Positions 1 to 8,649 of a DNA stretch of 64,000 nt are shown here, in pieces. Both the position numbers and the translations under genes were made by a program. The notes below the pieces were generated by a model. That model saw only the letters and a program-made list of their open reading frames with translations, made no database searches and was not told where the DNA came from. The DNA is taken from positions 124,001 through 188,000 of the forward strand of contig NZ_JAEKJA010000015.1 of NCBI RefSeq assembly GCF_016411865.1, read 5' to 3'. This stretch comes from Acuticoccus mangrovi (GTDB lineage Bacteria > Pseudomonadota > Alphaproteobacteria > Rhizobiales > Amorphaceae). Within the stretch, counting starts at the first letter, position 1; each line of letters opens with the position of its first letter.

Positions 1-2599
1 GCTCGCGGGCACGGGTGGCGCGGGCCGCCTCCAGAGCCGCCGCGTCGCCCGACTGCGTCGCGCCGCGCAACTCGCGCAGGAACTGGAGATCGGCGAGGTT
101 GAGGAGGATCTTGGCGTCCGGCGCATAGCGCTCGATGGCCGGAAGCAGCGCCTCCGCCACCTGGAAGCGGGTGACGTAGACGGCGTCGAACTCCCTCCCC
201 CGCGCCTCCAGGAAGGCTTCCATGGATGTGGCGAAGGGGGCGTGGATCACCTCCACCCCCATCGCCTGCATCGCTTCCGCGTAGCGCGGCAGATACTCCA
301 TCGAGCGCGGCAGCAGCGTGACCTTGGCGCCGAGGGCCTGGATGAGGCGGATCTCCTCCTCCGCCGCCACGCTGCCGGCATCGACGTCGGTGCGTGGCAG
401 CTCGATGAGGACGAAGAGGACGCGCGCCGTCACGTTGCGGTCGTGGGCGGCCCAGGCCGGTAGCTCCGGCGGCCGCCGATGCGCCCAGGTCCGCTTGAAG
501 ACGGGCGCGTTGAGCGCCTGGTGGCGCTTGATGCCGGCGCTCTCGTCGACGCCGTGCGAGCCGCCCTCCGAATGAACCACCACCGCGCCCGGCGCGTAGC
601 GCACCCGCCGCCCCGCCTCGCGCGCCTTGAAGCAGAGATCGACGTCCTCGAAATAAGCCGGCGCGTAGATCTCGGAGAAGCCGCCGACGGCGCGCCACAG
701 CGCGGCGTCGACGAGGAGGGCGGCGCCGGACACGTAGTCGACCTCGCGCCCATAGGAATAGCGGGGGTCGAAGGGGTTGCCGCCGCGCCCGACCATCGTC
801 GGATCGCCGTTGTGGTCGATCGAGCCGCCCGCATCCTGCAGGGCGCCGTCGGGATAGATCACCTTGGGGCCGACGATGCCCGTTCCCGGAAAGGCGTCCA
901 TCGCGGCAAGGAGCGCGTCGAGCCATCCCGCCGTGACTTCGGTGTCGTTGTTGAGGAAGAGGATGTGGCGACCGCGCGCCTTCGCAGCGCCGGCATTGGC
1001 GGCGCGCAGGAAGCCCGTCGAGTGGTCGTGCCTCACCACCCTTAGCCCCTCGTGCGCGGCGAGCGCCCCGGCGGTGCCGTCGGCGGAGCCGTCGTCCGCC
1101 ACGATCACCTCGAACGTCGCCTCGACCGGCGCGAAGAGGAGCGCGGCGAGGGCGATGAAGGTGAGGCCGTAGCCGTCGTGCACCGGGATCACCACCGAGA
1201 CGGCCGGCGTTTCGTGCTGGGGAAAGCGCAGGGGGAAGGGTTCGACCTGCTGCGGACCCGCCACGAGGGCGTCGTGGAGCGCCGGCAGATGGGCGACGAG
1301 CCAGGGGTCGAGCGGCGCCTTGGCGGCGGCACGCGCGTGGGCGAGGAGCGCGCGATAGCGGTGCTCGGCGAGCGGCGAGCCGAAGCCCGGCAGCGGCGGC
1401 ACCACCTCCTCCGCGATGCGCGTCCACGGTGTCGCGTGGGCGGGCGCGCTCGCAAAGCCCACCGCGAGGCGGCCCGCCTCGCTGACGAGCTCGAGGCGAT
1501 GGCTCCGCCCGTCGAAAAGGGCGGTGAGGTCCTCCACCACGCAGCCCGTCGCCTCCGCGGACGGCGCGCTGACCATTTCGGCGACGGCGCGGCCGTCGGC
1601 GAGCACCACCGCCTCGCCCGCCCAGCGTCCGGCGTCGGCGGTGACGATGCGCCCCTCCATCGCGATGCGCCCGACCCCGTCGAGGGCGCGGCGCTCGCCG
1701 ATCGGATACCGCTCGCGGCCGGCACGGACCACCAGCGGCATCGGTGGCGCGCCGCGCGAAGGCTGAGGAAGCGGCGCCTCCATCAACAGGAGATCGCCGT
1801 TGCCGAGACCCTGGAGCAGCGGCCCGAGCGGGGTGAGGCGGCGGGCGACAGGCCGCACACCGTCGCCCTCGGCAAGCTTCAGCCCGGCGAAGAAGGCGTA
1901 GGCCTCCTCCGCCCCCGCGAGCGGCGTGAGGGTGATCTTGAAGCGCAGGGCGACGGCACCCGGCGGCACGTCGACGGTCGCCGCAAGGTGGCTGTAGCCG
2001 TCGGGATGGCGGCCGCCGAAGGCTTCGGGCACCGGCGTCGGCGCGGCCCCGACATAGCGGTCGCTCGCGTCGTAGAACTCCACGCGCACCTCGAGCACCC
2101 CGCGATGGGCGGCGAAGAGGCCGCGCCAGCGGACCTTGCGGGAGGCGACCGGCAGCGCCTCGCCGAGCTCGGGGTCGCGATAGGCGATGTCGACGGGTTT
2201 CAGCGAGGCGCGCGCCGCGACGTTCACCCGCATGAAGAGGGTGTGGCCGTCGGCGAGCTGCCAGTCGGGCGCGACGTCCCGGCCGAGCACGGCGTGGCCG
2301 CCGTCGAGGTAGGTGCGCCAATGGGTGGCGACATCCTCGCCGGCGGGGTCGGAGAGAAGATCGACGTCGGCAAGGCGCGTGCCGACGGGGAGGAAGGGTC
2401 GCTCGTCGAGGCCGAGCCGCAGGCCCGGGGGCGCCGCGATCAGGAGCCGGTCGTGCCATGCGGCGACGACGCGGAAAGGGGCCCCTTCGGGTGCGGCAAG
2501 GGCGGCCGACACGCTCTGGACGGCAGCCTGCTCGGGCACGCTGCGCTCTTCCGGCGCGCCCGCCGCCTCGGCCTTCGCGCGCCGCTTGTTGAAGAACAT
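1..2599 (-). CDS. Large family 2 glycosyltransferase, C-terminus beyond the window
   Basis: The gene runs off the left edge; 866 codons are visible from an ATG at 2599 that opens with MFFNKRRAKA. Roughly the first 460 residues have no signature I recognise. A GT-A (family 2) domain follows at about residues 465-690, beginning SVVIPVHDGYG and containing VIVADDGSADGT, LFLNNDTEVT and FEDVDLCFKAREAGRR, the usual nucleotide-sugar and metal-binding elements. Beyond about residue 720 a second domain starts (RVLFVLIELPRTDVDAGS) that resembles the N-terminal half of a GT-B fold. The enzyme probably transfers sugars during surface polysaccharide or O-antigen assembly on the cytoplasmic side of the membrane. 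Substrate is unknown. No signal peptide is seen. Confidence 0.85.
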   Translation of the reverse strand, partial: MFFNKRRAKAEAAGAPEERSVPEQAAVQSVSAALAAPEGAPFRVVAAWHDRLLIAAPPGLRLGLDERPFLPVGTRLADVDLLSDPAGEDVATHWRTYLDGGHAVLGRDVAPDWQLADGHTLFMRVNVAARASLKPVDIAYRDPELGEALPVASRKVRWRGLFAAHRGVLEVRVEFYDASDRYVGAAPTPVPEAFGGRHPDGYSHLAATVDVPPGAVALRFKITLTPLAGAEEAYAFFAGLKLAEGDGVRPVARRLTPLGPLLQGLGNGDLLLMEAPLPQPSRGAPPMPLVVRAGRERYPIGERRALDGVGRIAMEGRIVTADAGRWAGEAVVLADGRAVAEMVSAPSAEATGCVVEDLTALFDGRSHRLELVSEAGRLAVGFASAPAHATPWTRIAEEVVPPLPGFGSPLAEHRYRALLAHARAAAKAPLDPWLVAHLPALHDALVAGPQQVEPFPLRFPQHETPAVSVVIPVHDGYGLTFIALAALLFAPVEATFEVIVADDGSADGTAGALAAHEGLRVVRHDHSTGFLRAANAGAAKARGRHILFLNNDTEVTAGWLDALLAAMDAFPGTGIVGPKVIYPDGALQDAGGSIDHNGDPTMVGRGGNPFDPRYSYGREVDYVSGAALLVDAALWRAVGGFSEIYAPAYFEDVDLCFKAREAGRRVRYAPGAVVVHSEGGSHGVDESAGIKRHQALNAPVFKRTWAHRRPPELPAWAAHDRNVTARVLFVLIELPRTDVDAGSVAAEEEIRLIQALGAKVTLLPRSMEYLPRYAEAMQAMGVEVIHAPFATSMEAFLEARGREFDAVYVTRFQVAEALLPAIERYAPDAKILLNLADLQFLRELRGATQSGDAAALEAARATRARE

Positions 2600-3234
2600 A
2601 GACCCCCGCTGCGCACCCGTCGTTCGATCCCCCGGTTTGGCCGGCCGGTGCGTGTCGCCGGTCAAACCAGGGCAAGGCCCCCCGCTCCGGCATGGATGAG
2701 GCGCACCACGACGCGCTCAAAGCCGGGATCGGCCACCTCGTGCGGGCGCGCCTGCGGGGTCGAGCCGAATCGCCGCCCGCATGGCGAGAGCGATCAGCAC
2801 CCGGACGGCCGCGCCGCCACCGATGGCGTGGTAGTTCGAGCCCGCGCCATAGGCAACGCCGAACGCCGACAAGACGCGAGGATCACGCCGATTGCGACCG
2901 ACGATTGCCGATGGCTGCGACGAGCGCCCTTCCGCCCGACACTTGCCGCGACCGTCGCCGCCCACCTCCACGACACGTCGCAGCGGCTGGCGGCGCCGGA
3001 AACGCTCGCAGCGACGGGCGGCACGAGAACGAGCGCCGCCGGGTTCCCCGATGCGGTCCCGCCGGCGTGTGCGGCGTCTCGGGGGCGATCGTCGGGCGAG
3101 AGCGAGAGGCGTCGCCCGGCGGAGTGGATGCCCCGGCCGCCCACGCTGCGCAGTGATGCGGCGAACGACCTCGCCGGCGGCGGCGGCAGCGGCGGGCGAC
3201 GTGGCGGGCCGCAGCGCTTCCTATCGGATCCCCG
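2600..3234. other. Gene-poor stretch between glycosyltransferase and otsA
   Basis: This 635-bp stretch lies beyond the start of the glycosyltransferase and the end of otsA. Open frames exist on both strands, but none has a recognisable protein pattern or a convincing ribosome-binding site. Apart from the hairpin at 2634-2668 I see no defined element. Short hydrophobic fragments on the minus strand between about 2740 and 2930 could be remnants of a decayed gene, but this is not supported well enough to call. Confidence 0.5.
2634..2668 (-). promoter_or_regulatory. Hairpin in the leader of the glycosyltransferase gene
   Basis: Two 11-base arms (GGTTTGGCCGG and CCGGTCAAACC) separated by 13 bases are complementary apart from one G/T pair. 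The structure lies 35-69 bp upstream of the glycosyltransferase ATG, so it would sit in its leader. There is no T-run, so it is not a typical intrinsic terminator. Function is unknown. Confidence 0.3.
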
Positions 3235-4701
3235 TCAGCCCGCGGCGATCAGCTCTTCGAGACATTGGGTGGTCCAGTGGCCGACGTCGTCTCGCGCGAC
3301 GCTCGCGATGAGCGCGCGGTGCCGCTCGCGCCGCTCCCGCAGCGGCATCGCGAGGGCCCGCTCGATGGCACTCGCCAAGCCGTCCGCATCGCGCGGGTCG
3401 ACGACGAGGGCGGCCTCCATCGCCTCCGCCGCGCCGGCGAAACGGGAGAGGACGAGCACGCCGGGGTCGTCGACGTCCTGGGCCGCGACGAACTCCTTGG
3501 CGACGAGGTTCATGCCGTCGGCGAGCGGCGTCACCAGCCCGACGTCGGCGTGGGCCATGAGGTGGGCGACCGCACGCCGCCCGTAGGGTCGCGTCAGAAG
3601 CTGCAGCGGATGGCGCGAGAGCGAGCCGAACTCGCCGTTGATGCGCCCCGCGAGCGCCTCCACCTCCTGCCGGAGGTGGGCATAGGCCGAGACCGAGCCC
3701 CGCGAGATCGGTGCGATCTGAGTCAGCACCACCTCGTCCGCCCGCGCGGGGTCGGCCGCGAGGAAGGCGCCGAACGCGGCGAGCTTTTCCGGCAGCCCCT
3801 TCGAATAGTCGAGCCGGTCGACGCCGAGGATGGCGCGGCGGCCGCCGAGACCGTCGAGATAGGCGCGCACCTCCGGCGGCGTCGGGGCGTAGAGCTCGCC
3901 CCGCAGGGCGCCGACGTCGATGCCGATGGGCAGCGCCTTGATGCGCACCCGCTCGCCGAACGCGCGCACCTCGATCACGCCCGGCCGGTTGAGCACCACC
4001 CCCTCCCCCAGCCCGGCGACGGCTTCGGCGAGGCGCGCGGCGTCCCGCGCGGTCTGCACGCCGATGGTGTCGAAGTGCATCAGCGCCTCGGCGAGCCGGC
4101 GCGCTTCGGGAACCGCGCGAAAGGCGGCGGGCTCGGGAACCGGAATGTGGAGAAACAGGCCGAGCGTCGACCCGACGCCCGCCTCCCGCAGCATTTTGCC
4201 GAGAAGCAGGAAGTGATAGTCGTGCACCCAGACGAGATCGTCGGGCCCGGCGATGCGGGCGGTCGCCTCCGCATAGGCCCGGTTGACCGCCGCGTAGGCG
4301 CGGAACTCGGCGGGGCGGTGCACCGCGAGGTCGGAGCGGCCGTGGAAGACGGGCCACAGAAAGGCGTTGGCGTATCCCTCGTAGAAGCCGCGATAGTCGT
4401 CGGCGGGAAGGTCGAGGAGGCTGTAGACGACGTCGTCGACGGTGGTGGCGGTGACGTCGGGCTCGGTCCCGTCGGCGATCGTCTTGCCCGACCAGCCGAG
4501 CCAGGTGCCGCCTTGGGCCGTCAGCGCGTCGCTGAGCGCCGAGGCGAGGCCGCCGGGCGACACCCCCTCGGAGGGCCGCGCGACGCGGTTCGACACGGCG
4601 ATGAGCCGCCCTTCGATCTCGACCTTCTGATGTCGGGCCGGGCGGACCGCTGGAATGGCCTCGACGAAAAGAGAATTCTCAACGCCCAGCATGACCACCA
4701 T
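3235..4701 (-). CDS. otsA: Trehalose-6-phosphate synthase
   Basis: A 488-residue GT20 enzyme that joins UDP-glucose and glucose-6-phosphate into trehalose-6-phosphate in the cytoplasm, the first step of the OtsAB route to the protectant trehalose. Family landmarks appear in order: RLIAVSNRV near the N-terminus, LVWVHDYHFLLLGKMLR, FLHIPVPEP, GVDRLDYSKGLPEKL, QIAPISRG, GLVTPLADGMNLVAKEF and a C-terminal HWTTQCLEEL. Length is normal for the family. The ATG at 4701 has an AGGA about 10 bases upstream; a second in-frame ATG lies three codons downstream. It starts only 47 bp after the end of ligD on the same strand, so it may be read through from the Ku-LigD block. No otsB is present nearby. Confidence 0.95.
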   Translation of the reverse strand: MVVMLGVENSLFVEAIPAVRPARHQKVEIEGRLIAVSNRVARPSEGVSPGGLASALSDALTAQGGTWLGWSGKTIADGTEPDVTATTVDDVVYSLLDLPADDYRGFYEGYANAFLWPVFHGRSDLAVHRPAEFRAYAAVNRAYAEATARIAGPDDLVWVHDYHFLLLGKMLREAGVGSTLGLFLHIPVPEPAAFRAVPEARRLAEALMHFDTIGVQTARDAARLAEAVAGLGEGVVLNRPGVIEVRAFGERVRIKALPIGIDVGALRGELYAPTPPEVRAYLDGLGGRRAILGVDRLDYSKGLPEKLAAFGAFLAADPARADEVVLTQIAPISRGSVSAYAHLRQEVEALAGRINGEFGSLSRHPLQLLTRPYGRRAVAHLMAHADVGLVTPLADGMNLVAKEFVAAQDVDDPGVLVLSRFAGAAEAMEAALVVDPRDADGLASAIERALAMPLRERRERHRALIASVARDDVGHWTTQCLEELIAAG

Positions 4702-4748
4702 CCGATTATATTCCTGTCATACGTAAACGCATGAACGGGCGGTTCGGT

Positions 4749-7337
4749 TCAGCTGGCGTTCACCGCCGTCTTCACATCTTTCCCGCGCAATCGCTGTCGC
4801 ACCGCGCCGACATCCTTCCACGAGTCCTGCGTCAGGGTGTCGCCCACATGGAATGGGGCAGGCGTCTCGAGCTTTTCGAGGGCCTCCCACGTCAGGGGGC
4901 CGGCGAAGGGCGCCCCTTCGCGCGCGCGGGTCGAATAGGGGGCAACCGCCGACGCCTTCAGGTCGTTGCGCAGATAGTCGATGAAGATGCGCCCCTTCCG
5001 CTTCGCCTTGCTCATGTTGATGAGGTAGCGGTCGGGAAAATCCCCGGCGAGGCCGGCGGCGACCCAGCGCGTCCAGGCCTTCGCCTCGGCCCACTCCACC
5101 CGGCGCTCGATCGGCACCATGACGTGGAGCCCCTTGCCGCCGGTGGTCTTCACGAACGCGGCAAGGTCCATATCCGCGAGGCGCTCGCGCAGCACGAAGG
5201 CGGCGTCGCGCACCGCGGCGAAGGCGACCCCCTCGCCCGGATCGAGATCGAAGACCAGCCGGTCGGGCCGCTCCGGCCGATCGACCCGCGCCCCCCGCAC
5301 GTGGATCTCCAGAACGCCCCGCTGCACGAGCTCGATGATGTCGGCGGGCTCTTCGGCGACGATCGCGAGGCCGTCGTCCTCGCCGATGTCGCGGGCCATG
5401 CGCTCGGGCAGCCCTTCGGGGTGACGCTGGTAGAAGCACGCCTTGGCCCGCCCCTGCGGACAGCGTACGAGCGTCAGCGGCCGACCCGCGACGTGCGGCA
5501 GGAGGAGCGCCATGTGCCGCTCGTAGTGGGCGGCAAGCGCCGCCTTGGTCACGTTCTGCTCCGGATAGAGCACCTTGTCGGGGTGGCTGAGGGGGACGTC
5601 GAACACGGTGGTCGCCATCGGCGTCTCCTTGTTTGCCGCGCCGTCCGGCCGGCCGGCGGAGCGGCGCGCGGGGGAAGCGGCGACCCGGTCGGTCTCGGTC
5701 GCCGGATGGTCGGAGGGAAGGCTCACCTCCTGCGCCGGAACGCCACTTTCGCCGACAAACACCGCATGACGCAGCATGCCCTCGTCGGTCATCGCGAGAT
5801 AGGCGACGTCGACGACAAGGTCCGGCCGCACGAAGCGGTTCCCCCGCCCCGTCAGCTTCTGCGCGAAGGGTGAGCGCCGGGTGGCGCGCTCCCGAAGCGC
5901 GGCGAGCAGGCGCTTCGCATCGCTCGCCGAAAAGCCCGTGCCGACGCGACCGCACGGCACGAGCCGGTCGCCCGCATGGGCGCCGACCACGAGGGCGCCG
6001 AGGCCACCATTCTCGCCCACCGTGTAGGCGCCGACGACGAAGGGGGCCTCGCGTACCGCCCGCACCTTCACCCAGCCGTCATGGCGGCCGGAGCGATAGG
6101 GGCTTCCCGCCTTCTTGGCGATGATCCCTTCGAGCCCCAGCGCTTCGGCATGGGCGAAAAGAGCCTCCTGCTTGTCGGCGACGTGATCGCCGTAGCGGAT
6201 CCGCCCCAAACCTTCGACGAGCGCGGTAAGACGCTGCTTGCGCGTCTCGATCGGCTCCTCGCGCAGATCCTCGCCGTCGACGAAGAGGGCGTCGAAGGCG
6301 ACGTAGACCGCGCCGTCGGCCCCATCACGGAGACTGCGCTGGAGCGCGCCGAAATCGGACCGGCCGGCATCGTCGAACACCACCACCTCGCCGTCGAGCA
6401 TCACGCCGCGCTCGGCGAGGCGGCCGGCCTCGTCGGCGATCGCGGGAAATCGGTCCGTCCAGTCCTTGCCGGTGCGGGTGAGGAGCGCGACCCGCCCCTC
6501 GGCGGCGCGCAGGATCATGCGGTAGCCGTCATACTTCACCTCGGCGAGCCAACCCTTGCCTCTCGGCACGCTCTTGCGGCTGCGGCAAAGGGCCGGCGCC
6601 ACGAAGCGCGGCACCGCGGGAGAAGACTTCGCCGCGCGCTCGGCGGGGCGCTCCGCGTTCCTCCGTCGATCCTTGCCGGCTTGGTCGGGCGCCCCGTTCT
6701 TCCTGTCCTTCCCGGCATCAGGGTCGGGGTCGGCACTCCTCGCGATCTCGGCGAGGGTGCGACGGGTGACGACGGAGCGGGTGAAGCGCTCGGTGACGGC
6801 GCGCCCCGTCCGCCGAGCCTCCTCGTCGTCCACCTTGATGAGGAGCCATTGGGGCGGGCGCCCCTTCTCGGGCTTCATCCGCTCCAGATGCCAGCGCCCC
6901 TTGAGGCGCTCGCCGTGGAGCACGAACGACAGCGAGCCGGCGGCGAGGCCGTCGGCGGCATCCTTGCCGTCGGCCATCTCCCAGGTGCCCTCGTCCCACA
7001 CCATCACCGTGCCACCCCCGTAGGCATCGGCCGGAATGGTGCCTTCGAAGCCCGCATAATCGAGCGGGTGGTCCTCCGTCTCCACCGCGAGGCGCTTGTC
7101 GGCGGGGTCGAGGCTCGGCCCGCGCGTCACCGCCCACGACTTCAGGACGCCGTCGTGCTCGAGGCGGAAGTCGTAGTGGAGGCGGCTCGCGTCGTGCTTC
7201 TGCACCACGAAGCGCGGCAGGCCGGCGGAGCGGCGGCCCCGCTTCGGGCGAGGCTCGGAGGTGCGATCGAAGTCGCGCTTGCTGCGGTATCGATCGAGGC
7301 CGGACACATCGACGCGGGACACATCAACGCCGGACAC
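4749..7337 (-). CDS. ligD: Multifunctional NHEJ DNA ligase D
   Basis: An 862-residue protein with the three LigD activities: 3'-phosphoesterase (about residues 40-190, with KHDASRLHYDFRLEHDG and an EDHPLDYAGFEG loop), ATP-dependent ligase (about 245-560, nucleotidyl lysine K268 in the motif KYDGYRM) and a C-terminal primase-polymerase (about 575-850, with VLYPEQNVTKA and the metal-binding FDLDPGEG). The order phosphoesterase-ligase-polymerase is common in proteobacteria. With Ku it repairs double-strand breaks without a homologous template. The first codon is GTG, directly abutting the Ku stop. Two more in-frame GTG codons follow at 15-base intervals because the first codons are a tandem repeat, so the exact start is uncertain. 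Confidence 0.96.
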   Translation of the reverse strand: MSGVDVSRVDVSGLDRYRSKRDFDRTSEPRPKRGRRSAGLPRFVVQKHDASRLHYDFRLEHDGVLKSWAVTRGPSLDPADKRLAVETEDHPLDYAGFEGTIPADAYGGGTVMVWDEGTWEMADGKDAADGLAAGSLSFVLHGERLKGRWHLERMKPEKGRPPQWLLIKVDDEEARRTGRAVTERFTRSVVTRRTLAEIARSADPDPDAGKDRKNGAPDQAGKDRRRNAERPAERAAKSSPAVPRFVAPALCRSRKSVPRGKGWLAEVKYDGYRMILRAAEGRVALLTRTGKDWTDRFPAIADEAGRLAERGVMLDGEVVVFDDAGRSDFGALQRSLRDGADGAVYVAFDALFVDGEDLREEPIETRKQRLTALVEGLGRIRYGDHVADKQEALFAHAEALGLEGIIAKKAGSPYRSGRHDGWVKVRAVREAPFVVGAYTVGENGGLGALVVGAHAGDRLVPCGRVGTGFSASDAKRLLAALRERATRRSPFAQKLTGRGNRFVRPDLVVDVAYLAMTDEGMLRHAVFVGESGVPAQEVSLPSDHPATETDRVAASPARRSAGRPDGAANKETPMATTVFDVPLSHPDKVLYPEQNVTKAALAAHYERHMALLLPHVAGRPLTLVRCPQGRAKACFYQRHPEGLPERMARDIGEDDGLAIVAEEPADIIELVQRGVLEIHVRGARVDRPERPDRLVFDLDPGEGVAFAAVRDAAFVLRERLADMDLAAFVKTTGGKGLHVMVPIERRVEWAEAKAWTRWVAAGLAGDFPDRYLINMSKAKRKGRIFIDYLRNDLKASAVAPYSTRAREGAPFAGPLTWEALEKLETPAPFHVGDTLTQDSWKDVGAVRQRLRGKDVKTAVNAS
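7293..7337 (-). repeat. Three tandem 15-bp units at the ligD start
   Basis: Three consecutive units close to GTGTCCGGCGTTGAT open the ligD frame (7337-7323, 7322-7308, 7307-7293), encoding VSGVD, VSRVD and VSGLD. Each unit starts with GTG, so each offers a possible initiation codon. Units differ at one or two bases. Confidence 0.8.
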
Positions 7338-8270
7338 CTAGGCGCTTCTCGCCTGCCGCGTCCGCCCGCCGGAGGACTTCGCCGGCGTCTTGGCATCGCG
7401 GCTCGCCGTCTTGCCACCGCTCGCGCCCGCCGAGGCCTTCGACGAGGACGCGCCGGAGCGGCGGGCCGACTTGCCCTTCTTCGAGCCCGACCCGTCCTCG
7501 AGGCTCGCCTTGAGCGCATCCATGAGGTTGACGACGTTCGACGCACCGCCGTCCTTGCCGCCCTTCGGCGCCGCCACGCGCTTGCCCTTCAGCTTCTTGT
7601 CGATCAGGGCGCGCAGCTCCTCCTGGTAGCGGTCGACGAAGGAATCCGGGTCGAACTCCCCGGCGCGGGCGGTGATGAGCTGCTCGGCCATCTCCACCTG
7701 GTCCTTGGAGGCCTTCACCTCCTCGATGTCGTCGAAATAGGTGTCCGCCTCGCGCACCTCGTCGGCCCAGCGCAGGGTTTCGAGAAGGAGGCCACGGCCG
7801 CATGGCTGGATCGCCACGATCCGCTCCCGCTTTGCGAGCACGATCTGGCCGAGCGCCACCTTCTTCGCCCCCCGCAGCGCGTCGCGGATGGTGACGAACG
7901 CCTCGGTGGCGATCGCTCCGTCGGGCGTCACGAAATAGGGGCGATCGAAGTAGATCGGGTCGATGTCGGCGAGGTCGACGAAGTGGGTGAGGTCGACGGT
8001 GTGCATCGATTCGATGTCGAGCGCGTCGAGCTCCTCGTCCTCGATCGGGACGTATTTGCCGCGCTCGTACTCGTAGCCCATCACGATGTCGTCGCGGTCG
8101 ACCGGCCCCTCGTCCGGCACGACATTTTGCTGGCGCACCCTCTCCCCGCTCTCGCGGTGGATGCGGTGGAGCGAGATGCGGTCCGTCGACGTCACCGCCG
8201 CATAGAGGCGGATGGGGAAGGAGACGAGGGCGAGGCGGATGTGGCCCTTCCAATAGGCGCGCGGCGCCAT
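7338..8270 (-). CDS. ku: Ku family DNA end-binding protein
   Basis: A 310-residue bacterial Ku homologue that binds broken DNA ends as a homodimer and recruits LigD. It opens with the typical APRAYWKGHIRLALVSFPIRL and contains SLHRIHRESGERVR and the core EELDALDIESMHTVDLTHFV. The last 50 or so residues form a Ser/Ala/Gly/Lys-rich basic tail (GSKKGKSARRSGASSSKAS and onward), like the lysine-rich extensions that help Ku bind DNA. The gene sits 7 bp downstream of the small Rho_N-like gene and ends immediately before the ligD GTG, so the three are almost certainly one transcript. Confidence 0.96.
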   Translation of the reverse strand: MAPRAYWKGHIRLALVSFPIRLYAAVTSTDRISLHRIHRESGERVRQQNVVPDEGPVDRDDIVMGYEYERGKYVPIEDEELDALDIESMHTVDLTHFVDLADIDPIYFDRPYFVTPDGAIATEAFVTIRDALRGAKKVALGQIVLAKRERIVAIQPCGRGLLLETLRWADEVREADTYFDDIEEVKASKDQVEMAEQLITARAGEFDPDSFVDRYQEELRALIDKKLKGKRVAAPKGGKDGGASNVVNLMDALKASLEDGSGSKKGKSARRSGASSSKASAGASGGKTASRDAKTPAKSSGGRTRQARSA

Positions 8271-8277
8271 GGCGGCC

Positions 8278-8553
8278 TCAGTGGTTGCGCAGGGCGTCGA
8301 CGAGCTCGCCCTTTTTCATCTTGGAGCGGCCGTCGATGCCGATCTCGCGGGCGCGGTCGTAGAGCGCGTCGCGGGTCCACTCCTCGTAGGGGGGCGCCTT
8401 GCCGCCGCGCTTGAAAGGCTTGTCGCCGCGCGCCTTGGCGTTGGCGATGCGGGCGGCCTTCTCCTTGCTTGCGCCGTCGCGGCGAAGCGCTTCGTAGGTG
8501 TCGTCGTCCTTGACGGTGGGGCCGGGATCCTTCCGGGTCGCGCGTTTCACCAT
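8278..8553 (-). CDS. Small Rho_N/SAP-like protein upstream of Ku
   Basis: A 91-residue basic protein. The N-terminal half (TVKDDDTYEALRRDGASKE, then KAARIANA) matches short proteins often annotated as uncharacterised near bacterial ku genes. The C-terminal half (LYDRAREIGIDGRSKMKKGE and on to VDALRNH) has the pattern of a Rho-termination-factor N-terminal or SAP-like helix-extended-loop-helix, usually a nucleic-acid-binding module. The ATG at 8553 is preferred because AAGGA lies 9 bases upstream; an in-frame ATG at 8592 would add 13 residues without a better site. As first gene of the NHEJ block it may assist Ku or LigD at DNA, but that is inference from position. Confidence 0.75.
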   Translation of the reverse strand: MVKRATRKDPGPTVKDDDTYEALRRDGASKEKAARIANAKARGDKPFKRGGKAPPYEEWTRDALYDRAREIGIDGRSKMKKGELVDALRNH

Positions 8554-8615
8554 GGCGGTCGATCCTTCGCTGACGGGCGGAGCGGTCGACATCCGTTCCG
8601 CCGGAACGAATCACC

Positions 8616-8641
8616 AACGCAAATCGCCGCCGCGACGTTCC
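8616..8641 (-). promoter_or_regulatory. EcfG-type general stress promoter for the NHEJ block
   Basis: On the minus strand GGAAC (8641-8637) is followed after exactly 17 bases by CGTT (8619-8616). This matches the alphaproteobacterial EcfG/RpoE2 consensus GGAAC-N16/17-CGTT. The expected start of transcription lies near 8608, giving a leader of about 55 bases before the ATG at 8553. A perfect 15-bp palindrome (CGTTCCG-C-CGGAACG, 8594-8608) covers the predicted start site. It implies stress or stationary-phase control of the Rho_N-like gene, ku, ligD and perhaps otsA. Confidence 0.65.
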
Positions 8642-8649
8642 GCGGAAAG

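Noticed and set aside
2717-2971. Hydrophobic minus-strand fragments that might be a frameshifted membrane protein gene
   Set aside because: Fragments are short, fall in two frames and have no family signature or ribosome site; evidence is too thin to call a pseudogene.
1052-3586. Long plus-strand frame across the glycosyltransferase and the following gap
   Set aside because: No recognisable motif, and the opposite strand carries a clear GT2 domain through most of it.
4702-4748. TATAAT just upstream of otsA as a separate leaderless promoter
   Set aside because: The hexamer is only three bases from the ATG and no acceptable -35 lies 16-18 bp further upstream.
5976-8414. An 800-codon plus-strand frame across ligD and ku
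   Set aside because: It lies antisense to two genes with unmistakable catalytic motifs and has low-complexity composition.
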